Source of the DNA: SZUA-36 sp963727635
GTDB lineage: Bacteria > Pseudomonadota > Gammaproteobacteria > Xanthomonadales > SZUA-36
Assembly (NCBI GenBank): GCA_963727635.1
Contig: CAVSHP010000017.1
Span: forward strand, 62,001-126,000
Length of the DNA stretch: 64,000 bases
Reading direction: 5' to 3'
Shown here: piece by piece, positions 33,481 through 41,893 of the stretch
How positions within the stretch are numbered: the first letter of the stretch is position 1
Layout: each line of letters opens with the position of its first letter
Translations under genes and position numbers: made by a program
Notes under the pieces: generated by a model
What the model was told of the DNA's origin: nothing
Database searches by the model: none
The model's input: the letters and a program-made list of their open reading frames with translations, nothing else

Positions 33481-34800
33481 ATGCATTTGAATAAGATCCT
33501 ACTCCATCTTTCCACATTATTTCTGTTTGCCACAACATCTGCATACGCAAACGATGTGACGATTTCCGGTGTCTTCGATGGATCTGAGGCCACGATGGCC
33601 GCCGCTCCGGGCAGTTGTGACGATATTGCCAAGCGCTACCAGGTGGCGGGCACGATAACGGTCTCGGTGTCGGCTAGTTACACGCTTATCGACGCGGGCA
33701 ACTGGTTTGCGTCTTATCTGCCGCAAAGCGGTATCACGGACACGCTCATCGTGATTTATGACGGTAATTTCGACAGCGCCAACCCGGCAACCAACCGGGT
33801 GGCGTCAGTAGATGAGTTTGAGGCTGTCCCGCTCAATACAGGGACCTCATATACCCTGGTCGTGCAGCATTGGTGCGATCAAATAGATGGTGCTTACGCC
33901 ATTGTGATCGAAGGTGGGCAAAATTCCATTTCAGGAGACGTTTTCAGCTCTCCGCCACAGACCATTGGCAACTTTGATATCTCAAGCCCGAGCGCATATT
34001 TTGCCGATCTTGGCGGTATTCGCCGCTATAGGAGTGATGTCAAGACCATCAGTGACTCTGGGACCTATTTTTATGCAGACGTGGGCCTGGAGACCGGCGG
34101 CGATATTATGTCACTGCGGATTTATAAGAATACATTTGACCCGCTCAATACGGAAAAGAACCTGTACTACAATTCTGAAAGCTATTTTGTTGGTACGTTC
34201 ACACTGCTGGCCGATGTCACATACGTATTTGTTCTGGTGGAAAATTCAGCGAATACGCCGCACGTACAGTACGTATTGTATACACCCGGACCGTTTAATT
34301 TTAATCCCGGCCTGAACGGTTCCTGGGTGGCCCCAGGGATAAAGAAACAGGGGATTCTCATGGAGGTCGTGCCCAGCCAGAATATTCTGTTCTTCGCCCA
34401 GTTCACCTTCCAGGATCAATTGGCAATTGCCACATCCAAAAGCGCGTCTTCAGCGCTGCAGTCGAGTGGTGGCGGTGACCCGGGGGTGCAGGCTTACCTC
34501 GGCGCGGATGACCAGATTTGGTTGACGGCCTTTGGGGGCATTCCCGCCCATGGCAATATGATGTCGATCTACTATGAAAATTCCACCGGCGGGCGATTCA
34601 ATTCAGAAACACCGGTAGCGACGACAGATTCCGCTTACGGAAGCGGTTTTATCGAAGGCGTCGCCTGTGACCACCTGGTCATCAACTGGAATTTGCCCAG
34701 TGGTGTTTTTGATACCAGGGACTACTACAAGTCAACACCGGATACCGTGCCGTATTGCGGGACTTTTATCCAGGCGGGACCGGTGACATCCGATTGGTGA
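33481..34800 (+). CDS. secreted protein of unknown family, copy 2
   Basis: The protein is 439 residues from ATG 33481, with GAGGA upstream and a clean signal peptide ending TTSAYA. The layout equals copy 1: a beta-rich N-terminal domain, a second beta domain, and a third segment (WVAPGIKKQGILMEVVPSQN to IWLTAFGGIP) ending CGTFIQAG. The WVAPG/GQ..F pattern of the last part is common in proteobacterial secreted beta domains, but I cannot name the family. It may be surface-exposed or released. Differences from copy 1 are scattered substitutions, most of them conservative. Confidence 0.8.
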   Translation: MHLNKILLHLSTLFLFATTSAYANDVTISGVFDGSEATMAAAPGSCDDIAKRYQVAGTITVSVSASYTLIDAGNWFASYLPQSGITDTLIVIYDGNFDSANPATNRVASVDEFEAVPLNTGTSYTLVVQHWCDQIDGAYAIVIEGGQNSISGDVFSSPPQTIGNFDISSPSAYFADLGGIRRYRSDVKTISDSGTYFYADVGLETGGDIMSLRIYKNTFDPLNTEKNLYYNSESYFVGTFTLLADVTYVFVLVENSANTPHVQYVLYTPGPFNFNPGLNGSWVAPGIKKQGILMEVVPSQNILFFAQFTFQDQLAIATSKSASSALQSSGGGDPGVQAYLGADDQIWLTAFGGIPAHGNMMSIYYENSTGGRFNSETPVATTDSAYGSGFIEGVACDHLVINWNLPSGVFDTRDYYKSTPDTVPYCGTFIQAGPVTSDW

Positions 34801-34820
34801 GAGTAACGAAGCGGTTTAAA

Positions 34821-35285
34821 TTACTGATCCACCCGCCAGCCCAGCAGTCCGCGGTTGGTTTTGGATAGTAGTTCGTCCGGAATGTCCGCCAGGGTAATCG
34901 CCGCTTCACAGGAAACTTTTCCGTCCGGCAGGATGATTTCACCCTGCGCCTTGCCAAGTCTGCCGCGTAAACGCACGATCCGGCCCCTGATTATAAGTGC
35001 AGTCTCCACCGGCACAGGATGCCGGTAGAGCACCTGCAGTCTGACCGACACCATGAAGTGATGGTGGTCGCCGATCATCGCAACGCGGCCGATCACCTCG
35101 TCCAGCATCGATGCCAGGATACCGCCGTGAACGATACCGGGATAACTCTGGTAGCGTGCGGGAACGGTGTAATCGCTCATTACCTCATCCTCGCCATTAT
35201 CATAAAACTGCATGTAAAGACCGGCGGGATTATGCCGGCCACAGACAAAACACATGTCCGAGTTGGGTTGCTTGACGAGGTTCAA
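34821..35285 (-). CDS. PaaI-type hotdog-fold thioesterase
   Basis: A TTG at 35285 is the best start, because homologous sequence begins KQPNSDMCFVCGRHNPAGL. The longer frame to 35444 only mirrors the glycine-repeat coding of the neighbouring gene in another frame. The product is 154 residues. The hotdog core has YPGIVHGGILASMLDEVIGR with the catalytic HGG. The CxxCG..N N-terminus is typical of this subgroup. It hydrolyses acyl-CoA thioesters of unknown chain type. Confidence 0.75.
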   Translation of the reverse strand: MNLVKQPNSDMCFVCGRHNPAGLYMQFYDNGEDEVMSDYTVPARYQSYPGIVHGGILASMLDEVIGRVAMIGDHHHFMVSVRLQVLYRHPVPVETALIIRGRIVRLRGRLGKAQGEIILPDGKVSCEAAITLADIPDELLSKTNRGLLGWRVDQ

Positions 35286-35295
35286 GACCAGGCCC

Positions 35296-37024
35296 TTACC
35301 AGCCGCCACCGCCACCGCCGCCGCCACCGCCGCCGGAGGAACCGCCGCCACCCGAACCCGAAGATGAACCGGGTGGTGAAGACGCGGAGGAAATGGCGGA
35401 GGAAAAGCTGCTGTTGAAATTATTACCGAGGTGGCCGAGCGCACTCACGCCACTTAACCTGCCCGAATACCATCCCGGATGGTAACCGCCACTTTTTTCC
35501 ATTTCTTCCGGCAGTTCCCGTTCAAACCGCTTGCACCAGCTGTTTTCGACACCCAGCGCAAAAGCATAGGGCAGGAATGATTCAAATACTTCGGGTGTTA
35601 ACTGCGGTGACTGCATACGGTCGAGACGGTCCTGCTCGGCCGTGTCGAGGTACATTTTAAAACCCTCGATCTGATCCATGATCTGGCGTCCCGCCGGGGT
35701 TGGTGCCCGCAACAGGTATAAAAATAGCGCATGCAAAACCAGCGACAGGATGACGTAGGGAATCCAGATAGAGGGCCCGCCATGCATGGGCGCTGCGATG
35801 ATCGCCGCGACGATGGTCAAAAGCACGGCCGGCAATGCAAAGATGGTATTGAGTATGAACAAACGGCCCAGGTGTTCGTTTTTCAGCGCCTGTCTCAATC
35901 CGTGTCGGGCTTGCATAAAGGCAAGGTAATTCTTCTGATCCATTTCAATTTCATCGCCGTCTTCAAACAGCTTGTCGAGCATTGCGCTTTCACCCTTGCT
36001 GAGCTTGGCGGAGACCGGCGTCGTCTTTTTGCGGAGTTTGAATTCGTCATCCTGCTTCCTCGATCTCCAGGTAACCCTTGACACCGAGGCTGACGACTGC
36101 CGCCGCGAAAGCCTGTTTACCGAATGACATGTTGAGTACATAGCTGCAACCCGCGGGTGTCATTCCCTTCGGTGGTGTGAATAGCGGGATAATCACGCCT
36201 TTTTCCGGATCGCGTCCAGCGCGGTACCAGGCCCATAGGTACCATCCAAGCGGCGCCAACAGACCGATCAGCAGGACCAGCGCTGCACCGTTGTCCTGCA
36301 GGAACCAGGCGACCCGCTGCATGCTGGTGGGTTGTCTCACGAGTCCCTTGGGCCAGCCGACGGCAACGGTCAGACCTTCATATGGTTGCAAGCTGCGGGT
36401 AGTTTCGAACCTGATGGTATGTTTATTTACGATCTCCACCCGGGCATCTGCGCCCTGGGCACCCTGGGGACCGGTATAGAAGCTGGTCTGCAAATCGACG
36501 CTGCTGACGTCTGCAGGTAGTTCAATGCGTGCACCGGCGTGATCGATCGGGAACGACCAGCCGTTGCCGGTCACATTCCAGTACAGCTCGTCATGGTCTG
36601 CAAAGAACCCGAGCTGTCGGCTGGTCCGGTAACGCAGTTGGTACTCAAAGACACCACTGCCGATTAACTGGTTGGCGCTGCCGATGAAGATGCGCACACC
36701 GTTGGAGCGATTTTCGGTATGGTAGGGCTCCGCTACACCATTGCGTTTTACATCGATTATATCCAGCATGACCTTGTAATGATTACCAAGCCGGTCGGTA
36801 TAGCTGGTTGGAAAGTCCCGGTATATTCCCCTGCGGATATCCACGCCCTCGGATTGGACACGGATGGTTTCGGTCACCACCAGGTCGCCGTCGGCATGAA
36901 CCAGGATATCGGCCTGGTAATCAAGGATCCGCTCATCGGCCAGGGCCGGCCCGGCGCCGAGCAGGCCCAGGCTGAAAAGCAACAGGCAAATACGTTTGAA
37001 CGGGCTTTGTCTAAAGATCGACAT
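35296..37024 (-). CDS. DUF2207 membrane protein with poly-glycine tail (one apparent frameshift)
   Basis: ATG 37024 gives a signal peptide (CLLLFSLGLLGAGPALA) followed by the DUF2207 domain: RILDYQADILVHADGDLVVT, RRGIYRDFPTSY, FADHDELYWNVTGNGWSFPI. A transmembrane helix (GAALVLLIGLLAPLGWYLWAW) comes next. The frame slips near 36055 (YLEIEE to DDEFKLRKK). The rest has two more helices and ends in a long glycine/serine run closing in GGGW. Full length is about 575 residues. The start overlaps lemA by 14 bases. DUF2207 and LemA are commonly adjacent and are membrane proteins of unclear, possibly stress-related, role. Confidence 0.82.
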
Positions 37025-37553
37025 CGGGTACGCTGCGCTGGCTGGCCAGTTCAATTTCAAAAAACTCGGCGGCTCTGAATTTGAATGGTCCGGCGATAAT
37101 ATTGGACGGAAAGCTCTCGACGAAGTTGTTATTGTCCCTGACCGCGCCGTTGTAGTAACGGCGCGCGTATTGCAGCTGATCCTCGATATCCACGAGACTG
37201 CTGTGCAACTGCCGGAAGCCTTCGCTGGCTTTCAAATCCGGATAATGTTCGGCCAGCGCGAACAATCTCCCCAGTGACCTCGACAGGGCCGTTTCATGTT
37301 TCGCGCGGGCGTCCACGTCCGTTTCCCCCGTTGAGCGGATTTGTGCGACCTCCTCAAATACCCAGGACTCATGGGCGGCATAGCCCTTGACCGTTTGCAC
37401 CAGGTTGGGAACAAGCTCGGAACGTTTCTGCAACTGCACATCGATACCCGCCCAGGCCTCGTTGACCCGGTTGCGGTTGCGTACCAGGCGGTTATATATC
37501 CAGACAGCTGCGCCCAACAGCAACAAAGCGAGTACAAATAGAATCTCCGTCAT
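37011..37553 (-). CDS. lemA: LemA family protein
   Basis: ATG 37553 has AGGAG six bases upstream. The product is 180 residues: an N-terminal transmembrane helix (LFVLALLLLGAAVWIYN) and a helical domain with RNRVNEAWAGIDVQLQKR, SELVPNLVQTVKGYAAHE and LEDQLQYARRYYNGAVRDNN-like LemA signature. It is a membrane-tethered helical-bundle protein of unknown biochemical role. It is first in an operon with the DUF2207 gene. Confidence 0.9.
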   Translation of the reverse strand: MTEILFVLALLLLGAAVWIYNRLVRNRNRVNEAWAGIDVQLQKRSELVPNLVQTVKGYAAHESWVFEEVAQIRSTGETDVDARAKHETALSRSLGRLFALAEHYPDLKASEGFRQLHSSLVDIEDQLQYARRYYNGAVRDNNNFVESFPSNIIAGPFKFRAAEFFEIELASQRSVPDVDL

Positions 37554-37785
37554 CACGACTCCTGAAAGTTTCTCCCCACATGCGTCTTGCCGGTACTTTC
37601 TTCATGCGCCAAATACCCGCAAGTGGTGCATGCTGACAGTATAGGAAATCAGGCGGACTTTGTAAGCTTCGATATTTACGCTGGCGTGACGATATATTTT
37701 TAAGCCCGTGTAACTTTTATGCAGTTTTGCCGCTATAAGACACAGAACGACCGGCAGACACCGGAAGACACATACAGGAACGGAA

Positions 37786-38754
37786 ATGAAGTTGAAACGG
37801 ATAAAAATTTTTGCCCTCCTGCTGATCACGGGATTTGCCTGCGTAATCGCGCAGGCCGCGAGCGTAGCCCAGTCGGACATTCCAGCGGGAAGCAACTGGT
37901 ACATGCATGTCAACCTGGAATTGATCCAGAACTCCGAGGCCGGCCGCAAGCTGATGCTCGAAACGGTGGACAAAGCGCTGGCTGACATAGAGGAGGAACT
38001 GGATGTCGATATCAGTGACGAAATCCAGGGCATAACCCTGTTTGGTGTCAGACTGCCGACCAGTGGCAACCCTGAGAAAGACGGTGCTGTCATCCTGCAC
38101 GGCGCCATCAGCGCGGCAACCCAGGATGCATTATTGGCGACACTGCAGCGCAAGGGCGCAGAGGTCAGCACCCTGGATAGCGCCGGTCAGGTCTACTACC
38201 GGATCACGGACGGTGATGGAAACGTGAGTTTTACCGATGACCAGGGTCACGTGAAGGAAGTTTCCTGGGGCAATCGTGAAGCCCTGTATTTTTCATTCGG
38301 CCCGACCCAGGCACTGGTCACGCACAACATGGAAATGATGCAGGACTTCCTTGACGCAGGCGGTCGTTTTGGGGGCTTCGAAAACGTCGATACGGACGCC
38401 CTGGTGGTGCTGCAGGCGGATCGGGCACTTCTACAGGGTGGTGCCAATACCACTGCCGAAACCGGCGGTGACTGGGATTCGTCGATATTGAAGAATGTCG
38501 ATGCGGTGGCGCTGGTGATTGCAGAAGATAACGGCGGTTTGCGGATCAACGCCCAGCTCACTGCCAATTCGCCCGAAATCGCCGATAATGTCCGCAATAT
38601 CGTCGAGGGACTGGTCGCTCTGAAGGCACTGGATGAATCGGACAGTGATCTTGGGGTAATCCTCCGCCAGATCCGTTTTGAAAGCGATGGTTCCGTGCTG
38701 CATATGAGCGTGCCGGTGACGGCTGAACAGATTGAAATTCTCAGGGATCTTTAA
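37786..38754 (+). CDS. secreted hypothetical protein before ECF sigma operon
   Basis: The protein is 322 residues with AGGAACGGAA upstream and a signal peptide ending VIAQA. No family recognised. It alternates beta and helix; SNWYMHVNLELIQNSEAG and NREALYFSFGPTQALVTHN are notable, and DNGGLRINAQLTANSPEIAD lies near the C-terminus. It resembles the uncharacterised exported proteins that sit next to ECF sigma factors. Its stop is 13 bases before the sigma factor start, so it may be the regulated product or part of the sensing. Confidence 0.72.
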   Translation: MKLKRIKIFALLLITGFACVIAQAASVAQSDIPAGSNWYMHVNLELIQNSEAGRKLMLETVDKALADIEEELDVDISDEIQGITLFGVRLPTSGNPEKDGAVILHGAISAATQDALLATLQRKGAEVSTLDSAGQVYYRITDGDGNVSFTDDQGHVKEVSWGNREALYFSFGPTQALVTHNMEMMQDFLDAGGRFGGFENVDTDALVVLQADRALLQGGANTTAETGGDWDSSILKNVDAVALVIAEDNGGLRINAQLTANSPEIADNVRNIVEGLVALKALDESDSDLGVILRQIRFESDGSVLHMSVPVTAEQIEILRDL

Positions 38755-38767
38755 CTGGCCGTTTGAT

Positions 38768-39343
38768 GTGGCCCTGGAATTAAACACGGAACTGGATTGC
38801 ATAGAACGCGCCCAGCGGGGCTCGGTCGATGCCTTTGAGCAACTGGTCACGCATTACCAGGACCGATTGTATCGATTCCTGTTGGTGCGCACGGCCAACC
38901 GCGCCGATGCCGAAGATGTGCTGCAGGATACCTTTGTTGCGGCGTTCAAGTACCTGTCGGCCTACCGTCCAAAATACCGCTTCAGCACCTGGTTGTTCAC
39001 CATTGCGATACGCCAGTTGAGCAGGCAGCGCAGGCCGTGGCCGGATTCGGCGGCTTTGCCGGACTCCCTTGCCTGCGGCCAGTCGGGACCGGAACAGCTT
39101 GGTATCGAGCTCGAGCAGCGGCGTTCGATATGGCATACGGCCCGCTTGTGCCTGGGCGAGTCCCAGTTTACGGCGTTATGGCTGTTCTATGTCGAAGACA
39201 TGCCGGTCAGGGAAATCGGCAAAATCATGAAACGTCCGGACGGTTGGGTTAAGGTTAACCTGCTGCGTGCCCGCCGGCGTCTGACGGCAGAACTGCAGGA
39301 CCACCGTTCAGAACCCGGGGTCTCCTGCGAGGAGTTGATATGA
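38768..39343 (+). CDS. ECF-family RNA polymerase sigma factor
   Basis: GTG 38768 is the likely start. The product is 191 residues. Region 2 has VLQDTFVAAFKYLSAYRPKY and FSTWLFTIAIRQLSRQ. Region 4 has FYVEDMPVREIGKIMKRPDG and WVKVNLLRARRRL, with the variant DGWVKVN where VKS is usual. It directs RNA polymerase to a small set of promoters, probably including its own operon. The following gene overlaps by 4 bases and encodes a single-pass membrane protein, a likely anti-sigma factor. Confidence 0.9.
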   Translation: MALELNTELDCIERAQRGSVDAFEQLVTHYQDRLYRFLLVRTANRADAEDVLQDTFVAAFKYLSAYRPKYRFSTWLFTIAIRQLSRQRRPWPDSAALPDSLACGQSGPEQLGIELEQRRSIWHTARLCLGESQFTALWLFYVEDMPVREIGKIMKRPDGWVKVNLLRARRRLTAELQDHRSEPGVSCEELI

Positions 39344-39741
39344 TGAACGATACACTGATGAAACGAGTGCTCAATCATGCGCCCGAAACCACGGTCAAAG
39401 TCAGCACCAGCCTGCATCAGGACATCATGCGCGCGGTCAGGCTGGCGGAACCGTCCGCCAGTAGATCCGGCTTTACCCGGGCAATACCCGTCCTGGGGGC
39501 TATCTTTATCGCCATGCTTGTGGCCGGTATGATTTTCTTCCTGCCCACAAAGGCGGTGGTTTCCCCTTCACCCACAACGGTTCAGACGCCGCCGCAGACC
39601 CGGCTTCCGGCCGATGCCGTGATGGTTCTGGGTGAAAACCTGGTTGGCATGTTGAAAGACTCACCGCCACCCGAGGATAAGCTGAGGCAGGAACTGGAGC
39701 GTTTGAAATCCGACCTGGAACGTTTTGATTTCAGAATCTGA
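39340..39741 (+). CDS. single-pass membrane protein, putative anti-sigma factor
   Basis: The protein is 133 residues; GAGGAG precedes ATG 39340. A cytoplasmic N-terminus of about 45 residues (LNHAPETTVKVSTSLHQDIM) leads a transmembrane helix (IPVLGAIFIAMLVAGMIFFL) and a short periplasmic domain ending in a coiled segment (DKLRQELERLKSDLERFD). There is no zinc-binding HxxxCxxC motif, so it is not a ZAS-type anti-sigma. The role is inferred from overlap with the sigma factor and its topology. Confidence 0.62.
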   Translation: MMNDTLMKRVLNHAPETTVKVSTSLHQDIMRAVRLAEPSASRSGFTRAIPVLGAIFIAMLVAGMIFFLPTKAVVSPSPTTVQTPPQTRLPADAVMVLGENLVGMLKDSPPPEDKLRQELERLKSDLERFDFRI

Positions 39742-40043
39742 GCAAAACGGTCATTAAAACTCCTCAACCGCAATGGTACGTCTACATTATCAAGGCCAGT
39801 GACGGCCGTTTGTACACGGGCGTGACAACCGATGTGGAACGGCGTTTCGGCGAACATTCCGGCACCTCGAAAGGCGCGCGGTTTTTCCGTGGCAGGCAAC
39901 CTGAGGAAGTTGTTTATACTGAAAATCACCCGGACCGCAGCAGCGCCCTGCGGCGTGAAGCGGACATCAAGAAACTATCGAGGGCTATGAAGCTGGAAAT
40001 GATAGGTCAGAACTTGATTAAACCACCAGGGCGCCCCTGTTGA
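39738..40043 (+). CDS. GIY-YIG nuclease-superfamily protein (start uncertain)
   Basis: The first GIY element WYVYIIKASDGRLYTGVTTD begins at 39774, but no ATG, GTG or TTG precedes it in frame. A CTG at 39738, overlapping the previous gene, or a missing base (an ATG lies one frame over at 39773) would supply a start. RRFGEHSGTSKGARFFRGR and DRSSALRREADIKKLSR complete the UPF0213/YhbQ-like signature. The roughly 100-residue size fits. These proteins may act on DNA; their role is not settled. Confidence 0.7.
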   Translation: MSKTVIKTPQPQWYVYIIKASDGRLYTGVTTDVERRFGEHSGTSKGARFFRGRQPEEVVYTENHPDRSSALRREADIKKLSRAMKLEMIGQNLIKPPGRPC

Positions 40044-40228
40044 TAAATTGACATCCTATGTCTCTCAGCAAGACGGAATCAAGCTGGTTCAACTGCGCCT
40101 AGGCTGTATATACAATAATACATAAATAAAGAAAGTACAAGTACTTATGACAATAATGTAAAGTGCTACTGTATATAGGGGAATCGTTTATTCCCGTTGC
40201 CCCAACAACCTGCCAGGGCCACAGGGGT

Positions 40229-40317
40229 GGGTAGTGACTACCAGGACACGGCACAAGTACATCCTTGTAGCCTCGGACTCGACGCCCTTTCTCGTACGGT
40301 CCTGGTAGTCACTACCC
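40229..40317. repeat. inverted repeat 1 (19-bp perfect arms)
   Basis: The arm GGGTAGTGACTACCAGGAC (40229-40247) is repeated inverted at 40299-40317, enclosing 51 bases. Imperfect pairing extends outward (CCACAGGGG against CCCTGCGG). It is too large for a terminator and resembles a REP-like or other mobile palindrome. Confidence 0.85.
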
Positions 40318-40382
40318 AGCCCTGCGGCCAGCGTAGGCCGTACATATCCGACAGAATCCACCAGTCTATGAACAGCCACGGA

Positions 40383-40495
40383 GCCGAGGGGGTGTAGTGT
40401 CCTGTTTCCGGACCGTGCGAGGCAGGAAGCCGAGCCCGCGCCCCCATGGATGGGTTCACGGCATGTCCGGAAACAGGACACTACACCCCCTCGGC
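40383..40495. repeat. inverted repeat 2 (30-bp perfect arms)
   Basis: The 30-base arm at 40383-40412 (starting GCCGAGGGGGTGTAG, ending TTTCCGGA) matches exactly inverted at 40466-40495, enclosing 53 bases. Perfect arms of this length suggest recent insertion or selection on structure. No reading frame for a transposase is present. Confidence 0.9.
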
Positions 40496-40658
40496 GTCCA
40501 TGCAGACAGAGTTATACGTATTCCCGGCATCCAGCAAACCAAGGGATGATCCTGACATCAGCACAGCGGAATCAATACAACTGGGTTGAAGGTCTGAGCT
40601 TGATCCTTGCACCTTGCATTTGAGTGCTTGCATTGAAGCTCAAATCAATCTATTCTTT

Positions 40659-40692
40659 GTGCTAGTGTATTAACACGCTATTACATTAGTAC
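40659..40692 (+). promoter_or_regulatory. putative operator of the TrpR-like regulator
   Basis: GTGCTAG and TTAGTAC bracket a near-palindrome TAGTGTATTAACACGCTA. These resemble halves of the TrpR operator (GTACTAG...CTAGTAC). The site ends four bases before the start codon of the TrpR-family gene, so autoregulation, and control of the his operon, is plausible. Confidence 0.4.
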
Positions 40693-40696
40693 AACC

Positions 40697-41012
40697 ATGA
40701 AACAACATAACGACACGCAAAAGAAGGCATTGAGATCGGCGGCGGAGTCCCTGTACAAGGCGTTTCTGACCCTGGAAAAGCCGCTTGAGGTGCGGCAGTT
40801 TTTGCTCGACCTTTGTACCCCCGCCGAGGTGGAGGCGATGGTCGACCGCTGGTGGACGGCATCATTATTGCAACAGAGGGCGCAGTTACCGGGAGATCAG
40901 CGAAATCACCGGTGTCAGTGTCACCACAATTGGCCGTGTGGCCAGGTATATGCACATGGGTGAGGGCGGTTACCGCCTGGCCTTGCGGCGCGAGGAGGCG
41001 GCAAAATCATGA
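40697..41012 (+). CDS. TrpR-family YerC/YecD-like regulator (one apparent frameshift)
   Basis: The first 60 residues (SLYKAFLTLEKPLEVRQFLL, DLCTPAEVEAMVDRWW) are read in one frame. A slip near 40877 leads to GRSYREISEITGVSVTTIGR and VARYMHMGEGGYRLAL, the DNA-reading helix-turn-helix. The joined protein is about 104 residues, the usual size. It overlaps hisG by 4 bases, so it is the first gene of the his operon and a candidate regulator of it. The effector may be histidine or another amino acid; unknown. Confidence 0.85.
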
Positions 41013-41890
41013 ACAGGATCCGTGTAGCAATACAAAAATCCGGCAGACTCTCAGATCATTCACTCGAGTTGCTGCAAAGTTGCGGTCTGCGGTTCGCGCG
41101 CAGCAAGGACAAGCTGTACTGGTACGGCAAGGATTTCCCGGTCGACCTGCTGCTGGTGCGTGATGATGATATCCCGCGCCTGCTGCTGGACCGGGTATGC
41201 GAACTTGGCATCGTCGGTGAAAACATCGCCGAGGAGGTGATGCTGGAGCGGGGCAAGCGGAATGGCTTGGCGCAATTACGCAAACTTTCCTTTGGTGGTT
41301 GCCGGCTTTCACTTGCGATACCCGAGAATTCCAGGATCAAATCGGCCCATGACCTGGATGGTTGCCGGATCGCGACCAGTTATCCCGCCCTGACCAATTC
41401 GCTGTTATCCGAGCGTGGCATCAAGGCCGAAACGGTCAAATTTTCCGGCTCTGTCGAGATTGCACCGGGTCTGGGAACGGCGGACGCCATATCGGATCTC
41501 GTCTCCACGGGTACGACATTGCGCGCCAACCACCTGGTTGAACTGGAGGTGTTGTTTGAAAGCACCGCAGCGCTTTACGGTTATGCCAACCCCCTGCAAG
41601 ATGAAAAACACCTGATGATCGATCGTCTGCTGTTACGTCTGGATGGCGTACTGGCTGCCGCCGAAAGCAAATACGTGATGTTACACGCCCCGCGCGATGC
41701 GCTGGAAAAGATCACCCGCATTTTGCCCGGCGCCGAGAAGCCGAGCCTGATGAATCTCGAGGGCGATCCCGACCGCGTTGCGCTGCACGCCGTATGCCGC
41801 GAAGGCGTGTTCTGGGAGCACCTCGAAGCACTGAAAGAGGCGGGCGCATCGGCCATACTGGTGTTGCCCGTCGAGAAAATGCTGGCCTGA
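41009..41890 (+). CDS. hisG: ATP phosphoribosyltransferase, long form
   Basis: The protein is 293 residues, the long type with a C-terminal regulatory domain. Signatures are IAIQKSGRLS-like VAIQKSGRLSDHSL, LLLVRDDDIPRLL, GIVGENIAEE, and the PRPP loop GLGTADAISDLVSTGTTLR. It makes phosphoribosyl-ATP, the first step of histidine synthesis, and is inhibited by histidine through the C-terminal domain. It needs no HisZ, and none is seen. Confidence 0.94.
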   Translation: MNRIRVAIQKSGRLSDHSLELLQSCGLRFARSKDKLYWYGKDFPVDLLLVRDDDIPRLLLDRVCELGIVGENIAEEVMLERGKRNGLAQLRKLSFGGCRLSLAIPENSRIKSAHDLDGCRIATSYPALTNSLLSERGIKAETVKFSGSVEIAPGLGTADAISDLVSTGTTLRANHLVELEVLFESTAALYGYANPLQDEKHLMIDRLLLRLDGVLAAAESKYVMLHAPRDALEKITRILPGAEKPSLMNLEGDPDRVALHAVCREGVFWEHLEALKEAGASAILVLPVEKMLA

Positions 41891-41893
41891 GCG

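Larger units (their letters stand above)
31603..34800 (+). repeat. tandem duplication (about 1.6 kb unit)
   Basis: The unit from about 31603 to 33193 recurs from about 33235 to 34800. Each copy holds part of xdhC (antisense), a shared promoter region with a common palindrome, and a secreted-protein gene. Coding parts are nearly identical by eye, while the xdhC-derived flank of copy 2 has decayed. This fits one duplication followed by selection on the secreted protein only. Confidence 0.85.
40044..40696. other. long intergenic region with two hairpins and his promoter
   Basis: This 653-base gap holds an AT-rich stretch (40090-40180), two large perfect inverted repeats (40229-40317 and 40383-40495), and a TrpR-like operator just before 40697. 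No gene or tRNA was seen. Confidence 0.6.

Noticed and set aside
35286..35444. N-terminal extension of the thioesterase with alanine, valine and proline runs
   Set aside because: These residues come from reading the neighbouring glycine-repeat gene in another frame; the family begins near KQPNSDMCFVCG.
40229..40495. CRISPR array
   Set aside because: The repeats are inverted pairs, not regularly spaced direct repeats, and no cas gene is present.
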